Origin: Vibrio panuliri
GTDB lineage: Bacteria; Pseudomonadota; Gammaproteobacteria; Enterobacterales; Vibrionaceae
Direction of reading: 5' to 3'
NCBI RefSeq assembly: GCF_009938205.1
Contig: NZ_AP019654.1
Coordinates: 2,322,540-2,386,539 of the forward strand
Length of the DNA stretch: 64,000 nt
The translations under genes were made by a program, and so were the position numbers. The notes beneath the pieces were generated by a model, which had not been told where the DNA came from, made no database searches, and worked only from the letters and a program-made list of their open reading frames with translations. This document shows, piece by piece, positions 1 through 8,278 of this stretch. Positions within the stretch are counted from its first letter, which is position 1. The number at the start of each line of letters is the position of its first letter.

Positions 1-788
1 TCCATTTGAAAACCCTCTGAATCTTGTTGAATTACGGTATGTTGTGACTCAAGCTCATCGGCTTGGTCAGATTGAACTGGTGTTATTGGTGCTGGTTTGG
101 GCTTTTTACGTCCAAAACCAAAGCGAAGAATTCGCTTAAGCGACATTGATGATGAAATCTCATTGTCGCTGTCTGCTTGTACGGTAAAGCTCGGATCTCT
201 TAACGTTAGATCTTGGTCGGGAACCAGTGTTGACGAGTCAGCCGGTTCAGCAATTTCGTGCTTGTCATCCTCAATAAGCGACCGCTCTTGATGGCTTGGT
301 AAGCGCTCTTCCAATGCCGCCAAAGGATCCGCATTTTCAAGCGACTCTTGGGGCAACTCGTGCGCACTTTCTAGTTCATCATCAGAGAGAAGATCATCAC
401 TGGCGTTATCGAATAAGTTGGTCAAAGAACCAGTGACGCTATCAGCATCAAGCTCACCAAGAGCGACACGTATTTCATAAGGACCAATTTGAATTTGATC
501 TTTATGCACTAACTTGGCGAGTGAGCCTTTGCCTATCGGCATTTCCGTGCCGTTTATATAGGTTTCGCCACACAAGTCTTTTAAGCAAAACGCCCCATCA
601 ACCATGACGATTTCACAGTGCTGAAGACGCACTCCATCTTGGTTATCTTTCAATACCCATTTGGAGAGCTTCGAAGCGCCTATCACACCGCCTTTTGCGT
701 CCCACTTCATCAACGCAGATAGCCCTGACTCAAGCTTTTGAGCATTCACGACCAATAGGTTTAAATTGAGTTTTTCTAAAGTTTCCAT
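1..788 (-). CDS. Type VI secretion FHA-domain protein (TagH/VasC-like), 3' part cut off
   Basis: The gene is open to the window edge, so about 262 N-terminal residues are visible. Residues 1-110 form a forkhead-associated domain: a beta-rich segment with a GASKLSKW stretch and a later ETYINGTEMP stretch, as in FHA proteins that bind phosphothreonine. An acidic, low-complexity linker follows, then a basic patch near residue 225-240. It is the last visible gene of the tssBCEFG operon, and V. cholerae VCA0112 (VasC) holds the same position. In other bacteria such proteins connect Ser/Thr phosphorylation to T6SS assembly; no kinase or phosphatase is visible here. The start ATG at 788 lies 2 bp beyond the tssG stop. 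The family call is firm; the phosphosignalling role is inferred. Confidence 0.85.
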   Translation of the reverse strand, partial: METLEKLNLNLLVVNAQKLESGLSALMKWDAKGGVIGASKLSKWVLKDNQDGVRLQHCEIVMVDGAFCLKDLCGETYINGTEMPIGKGSLAKLVHKDQIQIGPYEIRVALGELDADSVTGSLTNLFDNASDDLLSDDELESAHELPQESLENADPLAALEERLPSHQERSLIEDDKHEIAEPADSSTLVPDQDLTLRDPSFTVQADSDNEISSSMSLKRILRFGFGRKKPKPAPITPVQSDQADELESQHTVIQQDSEGFQM

Positions 789-790
789 CT

Positions 791-1807
791 CTACTGCCTT
801 ACTTGAATAAGTACGCTCTTCTCTTGTTCGCTAGTGCCAAGGAAAGAAGTCCAACCCAGAGCAATCTCTGCCGGTTCAGCTAACACAAAATCAGGGGCTT
901 CGTTATCATCCATCGTCAGTTCGAGGTCATAAGCCATTTGTTCACGCAAAATAAGCTCAACCAACTTACACAAAGGACCAAACTCTCTTCCCGACGGTAA
1001 AAAATCGGAGAAGGTCTTGCGAGAAAGACGTCGAATACAGATTACAAATTTGCCATTACAGTCCACGACCGACTCCCCCACCATTGATGAAACACCGAGC
1101 TGGGCATTTGCGATGCCAACACGGGTTTGCTGGGATTGGTCAATTTTTACGTTGCGCCTAACCCACTGCCTGATCTCCACATCTTCCAAGTCGAAGCAGT
1201 GAGCAATGATGCCCGCAACAACTTGAGGTGAACGACTACGCCCCGCAAGCGTTCCCGAATAAGCCAGCATCTTGCACCAGTTAATTGGCGTATCGCCGCG
1301 TAAATCCGGAGAGCCCAAACCAACAAGAGAGAGAAGTTGTGATGAAAACTCATCTTGTGCATCGGGCTGAAAGCGAACGAAATAACGGTATTTGCGCCAA
1401 ATTCGATACACCAAGTTGATCAAGCGATTATTGAAGAAATCGAAAAAGGGCTGCTTAGAGCCTCCGGGTTCTTCATTGAGCAATTGTTCAACCACATAGC
1501 CTGGAAGCGGAGACTGGGCACCAGATAGACCAAAAAAATTGGTTTTCATTACTAAGCGCTCGTCTTCTAGCACATCCAAACGACTTACATCAGAGGGCGA
1601 GAAACCTAAGCTCGTGTTAGCACTAAACACCAAGCGACATTGCCGTTCCCAGTCATCCTCCTCTGGATTCATTGCATAGAGCTTTTGCAGCAGTTCTACC
1701 AACTGATAAAAGTTGTATTCATGGACATCATTAGGCATTGCAACCCCATCAGGCTGCGCAGCTTGTGCCACTAGATCAGTGGCTGCATCCCCGCCTGAGT
1801 ACCCCAT
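791..1807 (-). CDS. tssG: Type VI secretion baseplate subunit TssG
   Basis: TssG is a wedge component of the T6SS baseplate and works with TssF, TssE and TssK. The 338-residue protein shows the family's N-terminal NFYQLVELLQ segment, an LGFSPSDVSRLD motif, an FFGLSGAQSPLP motif and an FFDFFNNRLINLVYRIWRKYR stretch, and is close to the usual length. The start at 1807 has an AGAGAGG ribosome site five bases upstream and overlaps the end of tssF by 37 bp, which suggests translational coupling. A later ATG at 1738 would give a start nearer to the conserved NFYQLVE segment. V. cholerae VCA0111 (VasB) is the positional equivalent. Confidence 0.92.
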   Translation of the reverse strand: MGYSGGDAATDLVAQAAQPDGVAMPNDVHEYNFYQLVELLQKLYAMNPEEDDWERQCRLVFSANTSLGFSPSDVSRLDVLEDERLVMKTNFFGLSGAQSPLPGYVVEQLLNEEPGGSKQPFFDFFNNRLINLVYRIWRKYRYFVRFQPDAQDEFSSQLLSLVGLGSPDLRGDTPINWCKMLAYSGTLAGRSRSPQVVAGIIAHCFDLEDVEIRQWVRRNVKIDQSQQTRVGIANAQLGVSSMVGESVVDCNGKFVICIRRLSRKTFSDFLPSGREFGPLCKLVELILREQMAYDLELTMDDNEAPDFVLAEPAEIALGWTSFLGTSEQEKSVLIQVRQ

Positions 1808-3540
1808 GTATACCTCTCTTTATTAGTGATATTGACCACATGCAACTCATGAAATGAGTTAATACTTGCGTACAGTGCGAAGAAGTGGCTTAGAACTGAG
1901 CCAAACAGAAATAGGTCACCCTCAGAACCAAAGCCAGCTTGGTCAATGTATAGGGTCGATTGCAGTCCTCGTACCGGTAGCCCTCTTAGGATCTTATCCA
2001 CGGGCTTAGATTCAATTTTCTGAATCGCTTCCAATCTTCTACGCGATACCCGTTCCGCCTGTCGGTCAACCAGCGCTTTGAAGTCGTAAGCGCGCAACAC
2101 GCTGCTCAAGGCATCTTTGGACAGTAATGACAGATAATTTAGCGACAAGTTGGAGATCAACGTCCACAACAAGCTGCCATCTAAAACCGGTCTAAGAGAC
2201 TGTGACGGCACCGTAATATTGGCGAAAGTGGCAAATGGAGGTGAGGTATCCGTTGGCTCACAAATATCGCCAACACCTAACTCCAACGGTAATAAGCGAT
2301 TCGTGCAGTTCAACTTAACGGAAACGGCTTCATCGACCTCAATTGAGGTAGTTTCGTCACTTCTAACAAATGAAATAAAGGTTTCAAATCCATCACCACG
2401 AATGCTCTCTCTAACGCGAGAGCGGTAGTAAAGGGCGGTTCGGTTTCTTACCCGTTCCACTTCGTGTTGAAAGCTCTCAAATGAAGAGTAAACTCGCTTC
2501 TCGCCGCGAATACGTCGTCCATCGGATTGGGTGTCTTGCCATCCTGATACCGTCTGAATGTTAAAAACTTCGTAGTGAGAAGGATAACGACTCGATGGCA
2601 ACACACGATATTCCGACTGGCGTCCAGAAAGAGCGATCGGATCAGCATCGTGTTCAAACAAGTTAATAATCGGCGTGCAATAAAGTTGGAAGTTTTCTTT
2701 GGTTACACGAACATCCGCAGGCAACGTCTTGGAAAAATAGAGTTTGACCGAAAACAGTCCACTGACACTTTTTGGAATCGCCTTATCAAGCCCAGACAGG
2801 TCAAAGAAATGGAACGCTTCTGCAAATGACAAGTACTCCTGTAAAATACGATAGCCTTCATAAACGTTTTTGGGGTACGGCAGTAACGCATCATCACTGT
2901 CGAAGCCGACCGTTTTAAAATGCCCCTCACCCACCTGAAACTCTGTACCGTTAACGTCAATGCTGACTCTATCAAGATAGTGATTTAGCCACAGGTAAAG
3001 CATCTGTGAGCTATATTTGTCTCCACCCAAATAGAAACGAAGACTGTCGAGTAATGCATTGCCGACATTGGTCTCACCATGCATTTCTAGCAGTAAGTCA
3101 ATGGTTGTTGCTTCACGCGTATGCTGCGCATTGACCTCAATACATTCAAGTGGGTAAAGCGCCACTTCACGACAAGTTTGAAAGTGACACTTGGTGCCGA
3201 AAACGGGTTTGCTATCAACTTGCGTTCCTTTACCAATCAACTGTTTCTCACTAACACTTTTGTCCGGCGAAAAACGCAGGATACTCATGCTCGGGATGGG
3301 TCTTAGGTAATTAGGCCACAGCATGTTGATCATCGAATGAGTCAGTTCAGGAAACTCATCTTCTACTTTTTCTCTCAGCCTCGCCGTCAAGAACGCAAAA
3401 CCTTCGAGCAACCGTTCCACATCAGGGTCGAGGGTACGACCATGTAGGAAACGAGAGAGTTGCGGGTGAATTTCAGTGAACTCACGCCCCTGCTCTTTTA
3501 AAAAAGCAAGCTCCTCTCTAAAGTACTTATCTTGGGCCAT
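1771..3540 (-). CDS. tssF: Type VI secretion baseplate subunit TssF
   Basis: TssF is the large wedge subunit of the T6SS baseplate. The 589-residue product begins with the typical YFREELAFLKEQGREF segment and continues with HPQLSRFL, DPDVERLLEGFAFLTARLREK and DEFPELTHSMINMLWPNYLRPIPSM, all hallmarks of the family (formerly ImpG/VasA). The length matches other TssF proteins. It lies between tssE (3 bp gap) and tssG (37 bp overlap), the order of V. cholerae VCA0109-0111. No frameshift or missing segment is seen. Confidence 0.95.
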   Translation of the reverse strand: MAQDKYFREELAFLKEQGREFTEIHPQLSRFLHGRTLDPDVERLLEGFAFLTARLREKVEDEFPELTHSMINMLWPNYLRPIPSMSILRFSPDKSVSEKQLIGKGTQVDSKPVFGTKCHFQTCREVALYPLECIEVNAQHTREATTIDLLLEMHGETNVGNALLDSLRFYLGGDKYSSQMLYLWLNHYLDRVSIDVNGTEFQVGEGHFKTVGFDSDDALLPYPKNVYEGYRILQEYLSFAEAFHFFDLSGLDKAIPKSVSGLFSVKLYFSKTLPADVRVTKENFQLYCTPIINLFEHDADPIALSGRQSEYRVLPSSRYPSHYEVFNIQTVSGWQDTQSDGRRIRGEKRVYSSFESFQHEVERVRNRTALYYRSRVRESIRGDGFETFISFVRSDETTSIEVDEAVSVKLNCTNRLLPLELGVGDICEPTDTSPPFATFANITVPSQSLRPVLDGSLLWTLISNLSLNYLSLLSKDALSSVLRAYDFKALVDRQAERVSRRRLEAIQKIESKPVDKILRGLPVRGLQSTLYIDQAGFGSEGDLFLFGSVLSHFFALYASINSFHELHVVNITNKERYTWGTQAGMQPLI

Positions 3541-3543
3541 TAG

Positions 3544-3981
3544 CTAAATCACTCGGTATTTTCTATTCTGATCAAGTAGCAAACTAAACTGAACACGATC
3601 GTGGATCGCTTCACTATTGATCTGCGCGGTTATTTTGAACTGCAGTGAGAGTGGGCTGTAACTGTCGGTTTGAGAACTCACTTCGACGTTCTTAAGTCGA
3701 GGCTCAAAGTTGTGCAAACAATTGCGAATTGCCAACTTAATTCTGACCGAGAGATCAAGCGTGTCTAACGTTGCGTCATTAAAATCGATTAACCCCAAAT
3801 CTGGTGAACTTTGTGCGCCGCCAATACGAGTGTTCAATATCTTCGAAACATTGAGTTTTATTGATCTCATCACGTCACTCGGCTCAGGTCCTTGAGTCAC
3901 CGACATATGCTTGGCGTCGGCTTCCAAGCGTTCTAAGAAGCCGACACCAAACGTACTTTCTTCTGGTGCAAAGTACGTCAT
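3544..3981 (-). CDS. tssE: Type VI secretion baseplate subunit TssE
   Basis: TssE is a gp25-like (T4 lysozyme-like) protein that starts sheath polymerisation on the baseplate. The 145-residue sequence has FLERLEAD near the N-terminus, LNTRIGGAQSSPDLGLIDFND in the centre and IRNCLHNFEPRL afterwards, which is the typical family pattern. The tssC stop is 5 bp upstream and tssF begins 3 bp downstream, so translation is probably coupled. V. cholerae VCA0109 is the positional equivalent. Confidence 0.92.
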   Translation of the reverse strand: MTYFAPEESTFGVGFLERLEADAKHMSVTQGPEPSDVMRSIKLNVSKILNTRIGGAQSSPDLGLIDFNDATLDTLDLSVRIKLAIRNCLHNFEPRLKNVEVSSQTDSYSPLSLQFKITAQINSEAIHDRVQFSLLLDQNRKYRVI

Positions 3982-3986
3982 TTCAA

Positions 3987-5459
3987 TTAAGCCTGATCTA
4001 AGCGACCAACCAGAGATAGCTCAAAGTTAGCCCCCATATATTTGAAGTGAGGACGAACAGAAAGAGACACCTGGTACCAACCTGGGTTTCCTTCAACGTC
4101 TGCCACTTCAATCTTCGCTGCGCGAAGTGGACGGCGACTACGTACGTCTGCTGGTGGATTCTCCTGATCAGCAACATACTGTTTAAGCCAAGTATTCAGC
4201 TCGCGCTCGAGGTCTTGACGCTCTTTCCACGCGCCAATTTGCTCACGTTGCAGCACCTTAATGTAGTGAGCAAGGCGGTTGATGATCATCATATAAGGCA
4301 GTTGAGTACCGAGTTTGTAGTTGGTTTCAGCCTCTTTACCTTCTTTGGTATTCGGGAAAACCTTCGCCTTTTGAATCGAGTTGGCAGAGAAGAACGCCGC
4401 ATTGTCGCTGCCTTTGCGCATCGTCAGTGCGATAAACCCTTCTTCAGCAAGTTCGAACTCTTTACGGTCAGTGATGAGTACTTCAGTTGGGATTTTTGCT
4501 TGTAGTGCCCCCATAGACTCGAACACGTGCACTGGTAGGTCTTCGACTGCACCACCGCTTTGTGGGCCGATAATATTTGGACACCAACGATATTTGGCAA
4601 AGCTGTCAGTTAAGCGAGTTGCAAATGCAAAGGCAGTGTTACCCCACAAATAGTGTTCATGTGACTGAGCAACACTCTCTGTGTAATTAAACGAACGAAT
4701 AGGGTTCTCAGTTGGGTCATAAGGCACACGTAACAGAAAACGTGGCGCCGTCAAACCTAGGTAGCGGGCATCTTCTGATTCACGCAATGAACGCCATTTG
4801 GTGTACTTAGGACTCTCAAAGATCGATTTAACATCTTTGATGTTCGGTAACTCTTCAAATGATTCAATACCAAAAAACTCAGGGCCAACACTCGATAAGA
4901 ATGGAGCGTGCGCCATTGCACCCAACGCGCCCATATATTGCAGTAGCTTCATATCAGGTGTTGAAGGAGTAAACGCAAAATTACCCACGATCGCGCCAGT
5001 AGGTTCGCCACCAAACTGGCCGTAACCTGATGAATAAACGTGTTTATATAGACCAGACTGAGCCGTTTCTGGAGCAAACTCAAAGTCTTCAAGTAACTCT
5101 TCTTTCGTTACATGTAGAAGGTCAATTTTATTGTTTTCACCGAAGTCTGTACGGTCAACTAATAACTTAAGACCACGCCATGAAGATTCGAGTTGCTGGA
5201 ACTTGCTATCGTGTAGAATCTCATCCATTTGCGCACTGATTTTTTTGTCTAACTCAACCAACATTTGGTCAACCAGTGCTTTGTTTACCGCTTCGTCAGC
5301 TTGCTTCGAACCAATCAGGTTCTCAATAAAGGCGGCTACGCCTTTTTTGGCAATATCGTATCCTTCTTCACTTGGCGCGATTTTAGTTTGCGCCATGATT
5401 TCATCCAGTAAGCCGCCTTCAGCCAACTGCTGTTTTTCTAATACCTTTTCTGTAGACAT
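3987..5459 (-). CDS. tssC: Type VI secretion contractile sheath large subunit TssC (VipB)
   Basis: TssC and TssB build the contractile tail sheath that drives the Hcp tube out of the cell; ClpV takes the contracted sheath apart. The 490 residues match VipB: DEILHDSKFQQLESSWRGLK near residue 80-100, an FGGEPTGAIVGNF segment, FLLRVPYDP, YLWGNTAFAFATRL and the C-terminal RPHFKYMGANFELSLVGRLD. Length is typical. It follows tssB with a 53-bp gap, the order found in nearly all T6SS loci. Confidence 0.97.
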   Translation of the reverse strand: MSTEKVLEKQQLAEGGLLDEIMAQTKIAPSEEGYDIAKKGVAAFIENLIGSKQADEAVNKALVDQMLVELDKKISAQMDEILHDSKFQQLESSWRGLKLLVDRTDFGENNKIDLLHVTKEELLEDFEFAPETAQSGLYKHVYSSGYGQFGGEPTGAIVGNFAFTPSTPDMKLLQYMGALGAMAHAPFLSSVGPEFFGIESFEELPNIKDVKSIFESPKYTKWRSLRESEDARYLGLTAPRFLLRVPYDPTENPIRSFNYTESVAQSHEHYLWGNTAFAFATRLTDSFAKYRWCPNIIGPQSGGAVEDLPVHVFESMGALQAKIPTEVLITDRKEFELAEEGFIALTMRKGSDNAAFFSANSIQKAKVFPNTKEGKEAETNYKLGTQLPYMMIINRLAHYIKVLQREQIGAWKERQDLERELNTWLKQYVADQENPPADVRSRRPLRAAKIEVADVEGNPGWYQVSLSVRPHFKYMGANFELSLVGRLDQA

Positions 5460-5512
5460 CAGGTAATTCCTAATCCATTAAATGACGAATGTTTTAAGTC
5501 TATAAAATTACT

Positions 5513-6010
5513 TTATTTTGCTTCTTCGCTAACAAGGTTGAGCTCTTTTAGCAACTTGTCGCGAGATTCCTGTGAGTGCAGCAATTCTTGTAAACGATCG
5601 CGAAACGCAGGAATGTTGCCTAGAGGACCTTTCAATGCCACTAGCGCTTCACGCAACTCAATAAGCTTGTTTAGTTCAGGAACTTGGCCTGCGATTGAAT
5701 CAGGAGCAAAGTCAGACAGAGTGTTAAACTGCAGTTCTACTGGCAATTCTGCGTTTTCGTCATCACTGAGTTTGCTCTTTACTGTCGTCGTAAGGCGCAA
5801 TTCACTCTCACGCATCACTGACTCAAAGTTGTTTTTATCAACTGAAACGGTACTACGCTCTTCGATAGGCGTATCTTCGGTGTGGCCTTTGAAATCACCC
5901 ACTACAAGTGTTTTTAGTGGTAGTTCTACCTCAGCCTGAGCGTCACCTGTAGCTGGAACATATTTAATATTAATCCGCTCTTTGGGAGCGACGCTTCCTT
6001 CCTTAGACAT
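5513..6010 (-). CDS. tssB: Type VI secretion sheath small subunit TssB (VipA)
   Basis: TssB is the partner of TssC in the contractile sheath and carries the ClpV-recruiting region in many systems. The product has 165 residues. It opens MSKEGSVAPKERINIKY, nearly identical to V. cholerae VipA, followed by PLKTLVVGDFKGH and the conserved VPELNKLIELREALVALKGP segment. I chose the ATG at 6010; a TTG two codons upstream (6016) is possible, but GGAG sits ten bases before the ATG. It is the first gene of the visible operon, with a 744-bp non-coding region upstream. Confidence 0.96.
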   Translation of the reverse strand: MSKEGSVAPKERINIKYVPATGDAQAEVELPLKTLVVGDFKGHTEDTPIEERSTVSVDKNNFESVMRESELRLTTTVKSKLSDDENAELPVELQFNTLSDFAPDSIAGQVPELNKLIELREALVALKGPLGNIPAFRDRLQELLHSQESRDKLLKELNLVSEEAK

Positions 6011-6754
6011 AATCAAAGTTCTCCGATATTTAATTAAAACAAGGCGATTTCTCTTTTAAAACTGAGTCATTAGCACGTACTGATGAATGAGATAATAATG
6101 ATAAACATGCACTCACTTCACACTAAGTAAATACAACTAAAGTATTAGAACAACTTATAGAAAAGTAATTAATCAGAATTACCACACAATTAATAATGAT
6201 ATTTAAATCATCAAATAATCATATACTGACAATTAAGTTATTAATGAAAAACCAATTGGGCTTATTTATAATCTATAATTTTCCACACACAACCAAAACG
6301 TGACAAAAAGCTTTTAATTGGAATAAAGATCCCAGCTTATTTGTTGAGTGAAATGTGATTTTCCATGATTTTAGATTTTTACTAAACACATGTATTATCA
6401 TTAAGATATTGATGCATTTATAAATTAACCTGGCGAACAACAGTGAGTTGCATTAATTTTTAGATGGGGTTTAAAAAATAACAAAGTTTGACATTTTTTT
6501 GACTTAGTCAATTTTATAAAATTATTCTTATTAAGTTAAGCATTTTTTTCATTGCCTCTTACTTGACAATAATATGCAGTGTAGATTTGTTGATGTAGAG
6601 GATAACAAGGGCTAGAGCGTAGTGAGCAGAAGGTGCTCACAGAAGAGGGCGATAAGAATTAAGGTTTGGATAGAAGTTGCTCTATTACCGCCCAAAAATC
6701 TAAAGCATTCGAAGTAATAAACATCAAGACGTTACAAATTTATGGAACGAAGCT
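6011..6754. promoter_or_regulatory. 744-bp AT-rich intergenic region upstream of the T6SS operon
   Basis: No convincing reading frame is present. Most of the stretch is strongly AT-rich compared with the flanking genes, the composition typically bound by H-NS in Vibrio. It must hold the tssB promoter, but I found no sigma-54 -24/-12 motif on the minus strand. Near the Sel1 gene a TTGACA (about 6563) and a perfect stem (GTGAGCA at 6622-6628, TGCTCAC at 6634-6640) occur without a T-tract. The T6SS-promoter role is inferred from position. Confidence 0.45.
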
Positions 6755-7759
6755 TTAATTTATTGACCATAGAAAGTCATAGTTATAAAAAAAGTCCACA
6801 TTAGACAAGCCATCTTTTATACGTTCCACTTGATGCTCTTTATCTACAGTTATTTTATCAATAATATTTTTATGGTTATATTCAGTCTGTTTATAAATAT
6901 CACTTAAACTATCTTGACCAGCATTATCTAAGTAAAGTTCAAAGTATGCCTTTGCTTTTGCCAAATCTTGCTCTACAAATCCATACCTAACACTACTACC
7001 ACTATAAATAGCACCTAAAGAAACAAGCGAAGTAATATCTCCCTGTGTCAGTGCTTTCTCTCGCCAAGTGAGCGCTTCCTTATACTTCCCCTTCTGCTCT
7101 AATATAGTTATATATTTCTTAATAGCAGGAATATAGCCTAATTCAGCGGCTTGCAAATAATGCTGTTCAACTTGCGCAACTCTATCACTAGCAAAAAAGA
7201 AGCTTCCCTCTTCGCTTTCTAACCGTTGAGCACTGATCATATGTGCACTTGGTAATTCAAATTCAATCGCTTTACTTAGATAGTAGGCAGAGAGCTCTTT
7301 ATCTTCAGCATAGAAGTAGTCCGACAAACACAGATAAGCGACACCTGGCGATTGAGCACCCAACTCGATCAAGCTGTTGTAATACTGGGTTTGATATTTA
7401 AGCCGCTTTGCTTCGCTTAGCCATTCGCCTTGTCGATAGAGATATCTTAGTGCAGGTCGGCTTCCCAGCTCGGCTGCGTTAGTTAGGTAGACAATCGCAT
7501 TTTCGACAGCTCGAGGGTTGGTCTGATTCCCCATCGATTCCATCGCATACAAGTAAGCGCCATTCGGATAGCCGTTATCAGCGGCATACTGTAAATACGT
7601 CTTTGCCTCACTATTTTTAAACTGGGAGCGCAGCAACTTACCATGCTGGTAAGCTTCTTCTGCTGACATTTTGCTTACGTCATAGTTATTCATGGCCCAA
7701 GCACTAGTCGTCAGCGCCAATGCCAGTGACATTGTGATTAGGTTAGTTAGTATGCGCAT
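6755..7759 (-). CDS. Secreted Sel1-like/TPR repeat protein of unknown function
   Basis: The 334-residue product starts with a classical signal peptide (MRILTNLITMSLALALTTSAWA, cleavage near residue 22), so the mature protein is periplasmic or exported. The remainder is built of roughly six Sel1-like helical repeats, for example AYQHGKLL..AKTYLQYAADNGYPNGAYLYA, YLTNAAELGSRPALRYLY, YYLSKAIEFELPSAH and HYLQAAELGYIPAIKKY. Such repeats usually mediate protein-protein contacts. An AAAGGAG ribosome site lies 6 bp before the ATG. It lies on the same strand as the T6SS operon and 744 bp upstream of it, so it is probably transcribed separately. The function is not known. Confidence 0.8.
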   Translation of the reverse strand: MRILTNLITMSLALALTTSAWAMNNYDVSKMSAEEAYQHGKLLRSQFKNSEAKTYLQYAADNGYPNGAYLYAMESMGNQTNPRAVENAIVYLTNAAELGSRPALRYLYRQGEWLSEAKRLKYQTQYYNSLIELGAQSPGVAYLCLSDYFYAEDKELSAYYLSKAIEFELPSAHMISAQRLESEEGSFFFASDRVAQVEQHYLQAAELGYIPAIKKYITILEQKGKYKEALTWREKALTQGDITSLVSLGAIYSGSSVRYGFVEQDLAKAKAYFELYLDNAGQDSLSDIYKQTEYNHKNIIDKITVDKEHQVERIKDGLSNVDFFYNYDFLWSIN

Positions 7760-8033
7760 CGAGAACTCCTTTCATCTTGCGTGTTTGCCTCATCACCCGA
7801 CCGTGAAAACCAAAATCTCAGCAATCTATCTTTAGGTTTACACCCATCATCTAAAGCTAAACAAACAGCAGGTACCAAAGCGATGGTAAGAGCCAGCCCT
7901 CGAAAGGTGAATCATCATGCGCCCGATTAGAACTATTCTGTTTCTATGGAGGTAAACAACACCGAATCAACAAACAAAAAACATACCAGATAATATTTTT
8001 ATTTTATTCAATACTTTATATTTTGAGATCTAA

Positions 8034-8219
8034 GCAGTTGAGCAAGAATTTGCTCGATACAAGCAAGATATTGCTCAGCGAGCAAAGAATGTCATGGGTT
8101 GGTATCACCAAGTGTTCGCAGTCGTTGTGCTCAAAAAGCTTACGTTGCGTGTTTCGGAAAATGCCTTGATTTTCAGACAGGGCGAGGTTGACGAAGAAGT
8201 TAGTCACTCTAATGAGTAG
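8034..8219 (+). pseudogene. Decayed coding fragment (61 codons, no start codon at its beginning)
   Basis: On the plus strand an open stretch from just after a stop (TAA 8031-8033) to a TAG at 8217-8219 reads like real protein: AVEQEFARYKQDIAQRAKN, then MGWYHQVFAVVVLKKLTL, RVSENALIFRQGEVDEEVS. Its base composition is more GC-rich than the AT-rich DNA around it. No start codon opens the stretch; the only internal ATG is near 8091. I read it as the C-terminal remnant of a lost gene. I do not recognise the family. The minus-strand reading of the same bases (63 codons) looks less protein-like. Confidence 0.35.
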
Positions 8220-8231
8220 AAAAGCGGTGAT

Positions 8232-8259
8232 AAAAAAGCCTCACAACCAGCGAGGCTTT
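8232..8259 (-). terminator. Rho-independent terminator after yejK
   Basis: The stem AAAGCCTC/GAGGCTTT (8235-8242 and 8252-8259) is followed on the minus strand by a T-run, about 20 bp past the yejK stop. Confidence 0.75.
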
Positions 8260-8278
8260 ATCGAATGAAATTTGACGA

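Noticed and set aside
6011..6110. A sigma-54 promoter ahead of tssB
   Set aside because: No GG-N10-GC pair with the surrounding consensus was found on the minus strand.
8016..8207. A 63-codon minus-strand frame
   Set aside because: The plus-strand reading of the same bases looks more like protein; the minus-strand product has no recognisable features or good ribosome site.
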